64,000 nucleotides of DNA. It comes from Sphaerospermopsis kisseleviana NIES-73. GTDB lineage: Bacteria; Cyanobacteriota; Cyanobacteriia; Cyanobacteriales; Nostocaceae. Location of the stretch: the NCBI RefSeq assembly GCF_002368075.1, contig NZ_AP018314.1:1136379-1200378 (forward strand). The letters run 5' to 3'. Positions 59,417 to 64,000 of this stretch are shown one piece after another. Each line of letters begins with the position of its first letter. The first letter of the stretch is position 1. The notes under the pieces are model-generated. The model saw only the letters and a program-made list of their open reading frames with translations, did no database searches and was not told the DNA's origin. Position numbers and translations under genes: made by a program.

Positions 59417-60481
59417 TTACTCCTCTATTCTTCTGATAGATGATTCTGGTACTAATTGTGCTACATAATCAGAATGAGTAGTAATAATAAACTGATTATT
59501 TTTACCTAATTTCGGTAAAGTTCTAAGTAAAGCTTGTTGCATGGGTGGATGTAAATGCAATTCGATTTCATCAATTAAAATTACTGAATTGTGAATGTTC
59601 CAATTCATAAAATCCATAAGTATAGGAAATGTCGCACGCTCTCCCCCAGACATTTCCGAAAATTCATAGTGAGTTTTATTTTTACTGTTATAAATATAAA
59701 ACCAAGGTTCGCTGAGAATATCATCAATATTATCTCGCATTTCTAAACCTGCAAATTCACGTCCTGGAAAAACAGTTTTATAAATTTCGGATATTTTTGC
59801 GTATAAGTCTTTTGCTCCTGGACGAAAACTTTTACCATTTTTTCCATATTTCTCATGAAAAATTTGCCACTTTGCTAGGCGATCGCGTAAAATATCCTCT
59901 GTAATTTCTAATTGTTTTTCTGGATCTTCAGGAGTCAGACTAGTTGCAGTTCTTTGTTCTGTGTACCAAAAGACTGTACCCACTCTTTCAAAAACTGAAA
60001 ATCCTTGAGAACGAGATAGTTGTTTAGCATATTCTCGTCCTTTAAATTGAAATAATTCTGCTGCTCTATCTGCTGTTACACTTTCACCTTGCCATTTTAA
60101 ATTAACAAGGTATTCTTTAGCAGGAGGAACTGGTAAATCTCTTTCTATTTCTCTTAATTTTTGGTGAAATTCGCTAATAGCTTGCAGTTCTGATTTAGAA
60201 AATTGTACATTAATAGTGACATTGGTGGGAGAACCACGCCAATTACTACCTAATAATTCATAATTAAATCCCGGCCAATCTAAATCAGCAGGTTTTTTTA
60301 ATCTTCCTGTAGCTGTACCTAATGTGGATGCAATAGCTTGTAAAATGCTCGTTTTTCCCGCACCATTTACACCAATAATAACAATTAAATCTTCTGCTAA
60401 ACCAGTTTCAGGATCAGTAAAATCTAATTCCTGATCTCGAAATTTTTTAAAATGTTTGAGTTTAATTTTTTGAACTTTCAT
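59417..60481 (-). CDS. OLD/ABC-type AAA ATPase, putative defence sensor
   Basis: A 354-residue SMC/ABC-like ATPase. Walker A is GVNGAGKTSILQAIA (37-51), the ABC signature is MSGGERATFPILM, Walker B is VILIDEIELHLHPPMQQ, and the switch His is in QFIITTHSDYVAQL. The order is that of OLD/AAA_15 ATPases of defence systems, without a fused TOPRIM domain; the TOPRIM is the next gene. Loop insertions of about 200 residues separate Walker A and signature. It is preceded by a small interrupted frame and sufR on the same strand. Confidence 0.8.
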   Translation of the reverse strand: MKVQKIKLKHFKKFRDQELDFTDPETGLAEDLIVIIGVNGAGKTSILQAIASTLGTATGRLKKPADLDWPGFNYELLGSNWRGSPTNVTINVQFSKSELQAISEFHQKLREIERDLPVPPAKEYLVNLKWQGESVTADRAAELFQFKGREYAKQLSRSQGFSVFERVGTVFWYTEQRTATSLTPEDPEKQLEITEDILRDRLAKWQIFHEKYGKNGKSFRPGAKDLYAKISEIYKTVFPGREFAGLEMRDNIDDILSEPWFYIYNSKNKTHYEFSEMSGGERATFPILMDFMNWNIHNSVILIDEIELHLHPPMQQALLRTLPKLGKNNQFIITTHSDYVAQLVPESSIRRIEE

Positions 60482-60515
60482 AATAATTTGCTTTTTACTC
60501 TATTCAATGTATTTT

Positions 60516-60710
60516 TTATTCAATATAACAGGGTTCATCGTCATCATCACCCCAAGTTTCCAACTAATTACCATCCATATCTTCAAAATATAAATAAGCA
60601 GCATCTAACCCATATTTTCTGATATCATCTTCTAATTGACTTGCAGCTTTTACAGCTTCTAAAAAACTGTCTAATCTTTGTTGACGATCAGATAATTTTT
60701 CAACTTCCAT
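60516..60710 (-). pseudogene. Small gene interrupted by an in-frame TAG
   Basis: An ATG at 60710 with a good ribosome-binding site (GGAGAAGTAAGAT) opens MEVEKLSDRQQRLDSFLEAV; the frame runs 48 codons to TAG at 60564-60566. Reading past it gives LETWGDDDDEPCYIE and TAA at 60516, in the same acidic style, so the gene was about 64 codons. One C-to-T change (CAG to TAG) explains it. It lies 34 bases upstream of the ATPase gene on the same strand and could be a lost third member of that operon. Confidence 0.6.
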
Positions 60711-60761
60711 ATCTTACTTCTCCTCATCTGCGTTTATCCGCGTTCATCTGCGTTCAACATC

Positions 60762-61433
60762 CTATCTTTTCTGTACCAAATACCCGCAACGATGCTCACC
60801 ATGAATTAACCAATGAGTCCTTTCCACACTACAATCTGGTAAAATTGCTCCAAACATTTCCAACTCATGACCACACACACTAGGAAACGACTCAGCCACA
60901 TTAGAAATAGCGCAGGTGTGTTCCATAAATAAAAACCTATCACCACCGTTAGCATCCGATTCTACAGGGTGAAACTCAGCCATAAAACCTTCAGCTTTTC
61001 GCAATTCCACCAAAGCGGCAACCCGTTCCTTTAAAGAACCATTACCCACCCTTTCCCGATATTCCAGCGCCTTTCTTTCCCACTGTTTTTGTAAAATCGT
61101 TTTTACCTGCTCACGCCCTACAGTTTCCGCTAAAGTATCTAACAGCGAAACTGCAAACTCTCCATAACCACCACCGACACTGCTAACACTCTTTTGTAAA
61201 TGTTCCCTGCCCCGTTGACTTAAACTATATATATGTTGAGGTCTACCCATACCAGAATTTTCCGGTATAGAATATATCACTAATTCTTCAGCCTCCAAAT
61301 CCTTTAAATGGCGACGAATCGCTTGGGGGCTAACTTCTAATATTTCCGCAAGTTCAAGAGCCGTAGCTTGTGAGTGTTTTAAAAGATACTCTAGGATATC
61401 CTGCTTAGTAGAGGACTGCTGGGTAGTGGCCAT
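60762..61433 (-). CDS. sufR: Iron-sulfur cluster biosynthesis repressor SufR
   Basis: A 223-residue winged-helix regulator that represses the suf operon when its own [4Fe-4S] cluster is intact. The DNA-binding part is QDILEYLLKHSQATALELAE and VSPQAIRRHLKDLE; the cluster-binding cysteines are in FMEHTCAISNVAESFPSVCG, ILPDCSVER and HRCGYLVQKR. ATG at 61433 (MATTQQSSTK) is preferred to one 24 bases upstream. Divergent from sufB, with two candidate operators in the gap. Confidence 0.93.
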   Translation of the reverse strand: MATTQQSSTKQDILEYLLKHSQATALELAEILEVSPQAIRRHLKDLEAEELVIYSIPENSGMGRPQHIYSLSQRGREHLQKSVSSVGGGYGEFAVSLLDTLAETVGREQVKTILQKQWERKALEYRERVGNGSLKERVAALVELRKAEGFMAEFHPVESDANGGDRFLFMEHTCAISNVAESFPSVCGHELEMFGAILPDCSVERTHWLIHGEHRCGYLVQKR

Positions 61434-61492
61434 GTTAGTCCCAATAAAAATTTCCAAAAATTCAAAAAATCTCTAAAAAAATTTGACTTAAA

Positions 61493-61506
61493 CAACATTG
61501 TTGTTG
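61493..61506. promoter_or_regulatory. SufR operator site 1 (CAAC-N6-GTTG)
   Basis: CAAC at 61493-61496 and GTTG at 61503-61506 with six bases between; the arms extend to AACAAC and GTTGTT. This is the known SufR recognition pattern in cyanobacteria. It is closer to sufR. Confidence 0.75.
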
Positions 61507-61537
61507 TTAATCTATCGTACAATAGATTTAGATTAAA

Positions 61538-61551
61538 CAACAGCCGAGTTG
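61538..61551. promoter_or_regulatory. SufR operator site 2 (CAAC-N6-GTTG)
   Basis: CAAC at 61538-61541 and GTTG at 61548-61551, arms extending to AAACAAC and GTTGTTT (perfect 7-base arms). It lies 45 bases, about four helical turns, from site 1 and is closer to sufB. Confidence 0.85.
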
Positions 61552-61662
61552 TTTTAGTGTGTAAACCTATTCTAACAGCCCTGTTAGCAATTGGTAACAA
61601 AAAACGGGAATCAGCTTTATAGAACCCGTCGCCTATCCTTTAAAGAGAACACAAGAGAACCG

Positions 61663-63102
61663 ATGAGCGCATCCGTCAAAACCTTAGTTAACCAACCTTA
61701 CAAGTACGGTTTTGTCACCGACATCGAAACCGACACCATCCCTCGTGGACTAAATGAAGACATTATTCGCTTAATTTCCGCTAAAAAAGAAGAACCGGAA
61801 TTTATGCTAGAATTTCGTCTTCGTGCTTACCGTCAATGGTTGAAGATGACCGAACCTACATGGCCTCATGTCACCTATCCACCTATTAATTATCAGGATA
61901 TCATTTATTATTCCGCACCGAAACAAAAGAAAGAAAAACTCAACAGTTTGGATGAAGTTGATCCCACTTTATTGGAAACCTTCGAGAAATTAGGTATTCC
62001 TTTAAATGAACAAAAAAGATTAACTAATGTTGCTGTTGATGCAATTTTTGACAGTGTTTCTGTAGCGACTACTTATAAAGAAAAACTCGCTAAAGATGGC
62101 ATTATTTTCTGTTCTATTTCCGAAGCATTACGGGAACATCCAGAATTAGTAAAAAAATATCTGGGTAGTGTTGTACCTATTGCTGATAATTATTTTGCGG
62201 CTTTAAATTCCGCAGTATTCAGCGATGGCTCTTTTGTTTATATCCCCAAAGGTGTAAAATCACCAATGGAATTATCAACTTATTTCCGCATTAATTCCGG
62301 TGATACAGGACAGTTTGAAAGAACCTTAATTATTGCCGAAGATGATAGTTATGTTTCCTATTTAGAAGGTTGTACAGCACCGATGTACGACAGCAATCAA
62401 TTACACGCTGCGGTTGTGGAATTGGTAGCTTTAAATAATGCGGAAATTAAATATTCTACCGTGCAAAACTGGTACGCTGGGGATGAAAATGGTAAAGGTG
62501 GAATTTACAACTTTGTAACCAAGCGCGGTTTGTGTCAAGGTGTCAATTCTAAGATTTCTTGGACTCAAGTAGAAACCGGTTCTGCTATTACTTGGAAATA
62601 TCCTAGCTGTGTGTTAGTTGGTGATAATTCTGTGGGTGAGTTCTACTCTGTTGCATTAACAAATCATAAGCAACAAGCTGATACTGGCACTAAGATGATT
62701 CATATTGGTAAAAACACTCGCAGTACAATTATTTCTAAAGGTATTTCTGCTGGAAAATCAAGTAATAGTTATCGTGGTTTGGTGAAGATTAATCCTACTG
62801 CGAAGGGTGCTAGAAATTATTCTCAATGTGATTCGATGTTAATTGGGGATAATGCACAGGCTAATACTTTTCCTTATATTCAAGTTCAGAATAATACTGG
62901 AAAGGTTGAGCATGAAGCATCTACTTCTAAGATTGGTGAAGATCAATTATTCTTTTTTGCTCAACGTGGTATTTCCGCAGAAGATGCTATTTCTATGATG
63001 ATTAGCGGTTTCTGTAAGGATGTTTTTAATCAGCTTCCTATGGAGTTTGCTGTTGAGGCTGATAAGTTATTGAGTTTGAAGTTGGAAGGTAGTGTGGGTT
63101 AA
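61663..63102 (+). CDS. sufB: Fe-S cluster assembly scaffold SufB
   Basis: A 479-residue scaffold of the SUF system, on which Fe-S clusters are built. The sequence begins [20 protein letters not shown]. The C-terminal beta-helix includes [20 protein letters not shown], the conserved [20 protein letters not shown] with the functional Cys, and [17 protein letters not shown] with the His/Glu residues. ATG at 61663 follows AGAGAACCG; the upstream open frame is leader. First gene of sufBCD, regulated by SufR. Confidence 0.97.
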   Translation: MSASVKTLVNQPYKYGFVTDIETDTIPRGLNEDIIRLISAKKEEPEFMLEFRLRAYRQWLKMTEPTWPHVTYPPINYQDIIYYSAPKQKKEKLNSLDEVDPTLLETFEKLGIPLNEQKRLTNVAVDAIFDSVSVATTYKEKLAKDGIIFCSISEALREHPELVKKYLGSVVPIADNYFAALNSAVFSDGSFVYIPKGVKSPMELSTYFRINSGDTGQFERTLIIAEDDSYVSYLEGCTAPMYDSNQLHAAVVELVALNNAEIKYSTVQNWYAGDENGKGGIYNFVTKRGLCQGVNSKISWTQVETGSAITWKYPSCVLVGDNSVGEFYSVALTNHKQQADTGTKMIHIGKNTRSTIISKGISAGKSSNSYRGLVKINPTAKGARNYSQCDSMLIGDNAQANTFPYIQVQNNTGKVEHEASTSKIGEDQLFFFAQRGISAEDAISMMISGFCKDVFNQLPMEFAVEADKLLSLKLEGSVG

Positions 63103-63185
63103 TCTGTTTTCTTTGAGGTTTTTTTTGAAACGAACCGCAAAGTACGCAAAGTTCACAAAGAAAGAAGAGAGAAGAGAGAGAGAAC

Positions 63186-63971
63186 ATGATTATTGAAAAT
63201 AGTGATTTGATTTTGTCTGTTAAGGATTTGAAGGCTGATGTTGATGGAACTCAAATTTTAAAGGGGTTAAATTTGGAGGTTCGCGCTGGTGAAGTTCACG
63301 CGATTATGGGTCCAAATGGTTCTGGTAAGAGTACGTTTTCTAAAGTGTTAGCGGGACATCCTGCTTATTCTGTGACTGGTGGTGAGGTGATTTTCCAAGG
63401 ACAAAATCTTTTGGAAATGGAAGCGGAAGAACGCGCTAGAAGTGGTGTGTTTTTGGCTTTTCAATATCCTCTAGAAATTCCCGGTGTGAGCAATTTGGAT
63501 TTTTTACGGGTTGCTTATAATTCTCGGAGAAAAGCTCAAGGTTTGGAAGAAGTTGACGCTTTCGATTTTGATGATTTGGTTGAAGAAAAGTTGGAAGTTG
63601 TGAAAATGAATCCTTCTTTTCTCAATCGTAGTGTGAATGAGGGTTTTTCTGGTGGTGAGAAAAAGCGGAATGAAATTCTGCAAATGGCTATTTTAGAACC
63701 TAAGTTAGCAATTTTGGATGAAACTGATTCTGGTTTAGATATTGATGCTCTGAAAATTGTTGCTAATGGGGTGAATCAGTTAACTAATGCTGAAAATGCC
63801 ACAATTATGATTACTCACTATCAGCGTCTTCTTGATTATATTGTCCCTGATTTTGTTCATGTAATGGCTCAAGGACGCATTATTAGAAGTGGTGGTAAAG
63901 AGTTAGCTTTAGAGTTAGAATCTCGTGGTTATGATTGGGTGTTGGAAGAAGCTTTAGGAGTAGGTGTGTAA
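63186..63971 (+). CDS. sufC: Fe-S cluster assembly ATPase SufC
   Basis: A 261-residue ABC-type ATPase that drives the SufBCD scaffold. Walker A is [12 protein letters not shown], the Q-loop is [12 protein letters not shown], the signature is [13 protein letters not shown], Walker B is [13 protein letters not shown], and the H-switch is [24 protein letters not shown] precedes the ATG. It follows sufB by 83 bases that include a CGCAAAG-type repeat and precedes sufD by two bases. Confidence 0.97.
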   Translation: MIIENSDLILSVKDLKADVDGTQILKGLNLEVRAGEVHAIMGPNGSGKSTFSKVLAGHPAYSVTGGEVIFQGQNLLEMEAEERARSGVFLAFQYPLEIPGVSNLDFLRVAYNSRRKAQGLEEVDAFDFDDLVEEKLEVVKMNPSFLNRSVNEGFSGGEKKRNEILQMAILEPKLAILDETDSGLDIDALKIVANGVNQLTNAENATIMITHYQRLLDYIVPDFVHVMAQGRIIRSGGKELALELESRGYDWVLEEALGVGV

Positions 63972-63973
63972 TC

Positions 63974-64000
63974 ATGAATATTGATGTTTCTCCTAGTTCT
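63974..64000 (+). CDS. sufD: Start of SufD (cut by window end)
   Basis: ATG at 63974 opens MNIDVSPSS, two bases after the sufC stop. Position in the suf cluster identifies it as sufD, the SufB paralogue of the scaffold. Only nine codons are in the window, so the sequence itself cannot prove it. Confidence 0.75.

Overview
The window is chromosomal DNA from a cyanobacterium, most likely a filamentous heterocyst-forming (Nostocales, Anabaena/Dolichospermum-like) strain. The evidence is a CpcL-type phycobilisome linker, a CO2-uptake NDH-1 module, CruF/CruG carotenoid genes, PxcA, SufR, scattered HIP1 octamers (GCGATCGC), AT-rich codon use, and many heptamer tandem repeats and small palindromic repeats between genes. 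No rRNA, tRNA, CRISPR array, transposase or prophage gene was seen.

Layout. 0-10 kb: zinc-ribbon membrane protein, GDP-mannose dehydratase, response-regulator remnants, rubrerythrin, a secreted protein, an RCK-channel-RCK protein, CpcL, a Uma2-family protein and a ROK glucokinase. 10-25 kb: sucrase/ferredoxin-like protein, DUF29, HtpX-like protease, CrcB, an ATP-grasp ligase-like protein, a possible structured RNA, a flavin disulfide reductase with a TVP38 membrane protein, a 3D/MltA-like exported protein, PxcA and an RlaP-like nucleotidyltransferase. 24.5-34.4 kb: rplU-rpmA, cruF-cruG, RNase HI, DUF1499, a PNPOx-like protein, an ACC deaminase-like PLP enzyme and two Uma2 genes. 34.4-40 kb: ndhF-ndhD-CO2 hydration protein, preceded by a 58-residue membrane protein. 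40-44.4 kb: a decayed c-di-GMP gene, an AI-2E-type permease, an LCP protein and a 50-residue protein. 44.7-49.3 kb: NAD operon pncB-nadD-nrtR-like-nadE with a palindromic operator in its promoter. 49.3-51.5 kb: type II restriction-modification. 51.6-58.3 kb: DUF4336, TPR, YbjQ, PEBP, DUF29 and a MazF/PemK-type toxin-antitoxin pair. 58.4-60.7 kb: a two-gene ATPase plus TOPRIM (DUF4435-like) pair resembling PARIS/OLD defence modules, preceded by a small gene with an in-frame stop. 60.7-64 kb: sufR divergent from sufB-sufC-sufD (cut by the window end), with two CAAC-N6-GTTG operators.

How genes work together. The NDH-1 genes drive CO2 hydration; CpcL is known to make photosystem-I-linked phycobilisome rods; PxcA acts in light-dependent proton extrusion. 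The NAD cluster covers nicotinate salvage to NAD and carries its own likely repressor. SufR represses the Fe-S assembly genes. The segment from 49 to 60.7 kb concentrates defence-type genes (restriction-modification, toxin-antitoxin, ATPase/TOPRIM) and is the most accessory-like part.

Intergenic DNA is rich in repeats: heptamer arrays, a modular palindromic family that forms 53-bp tandem arrays and carries nested insertions, two MITE-like elements, and a family of terminator-like hairpins whose arms change together. Some of these have entered coding ends: they create false upstream starts for the channel gene and cruG, supply the LCP gene's stop codon, and form the pncB C-terminal tail.
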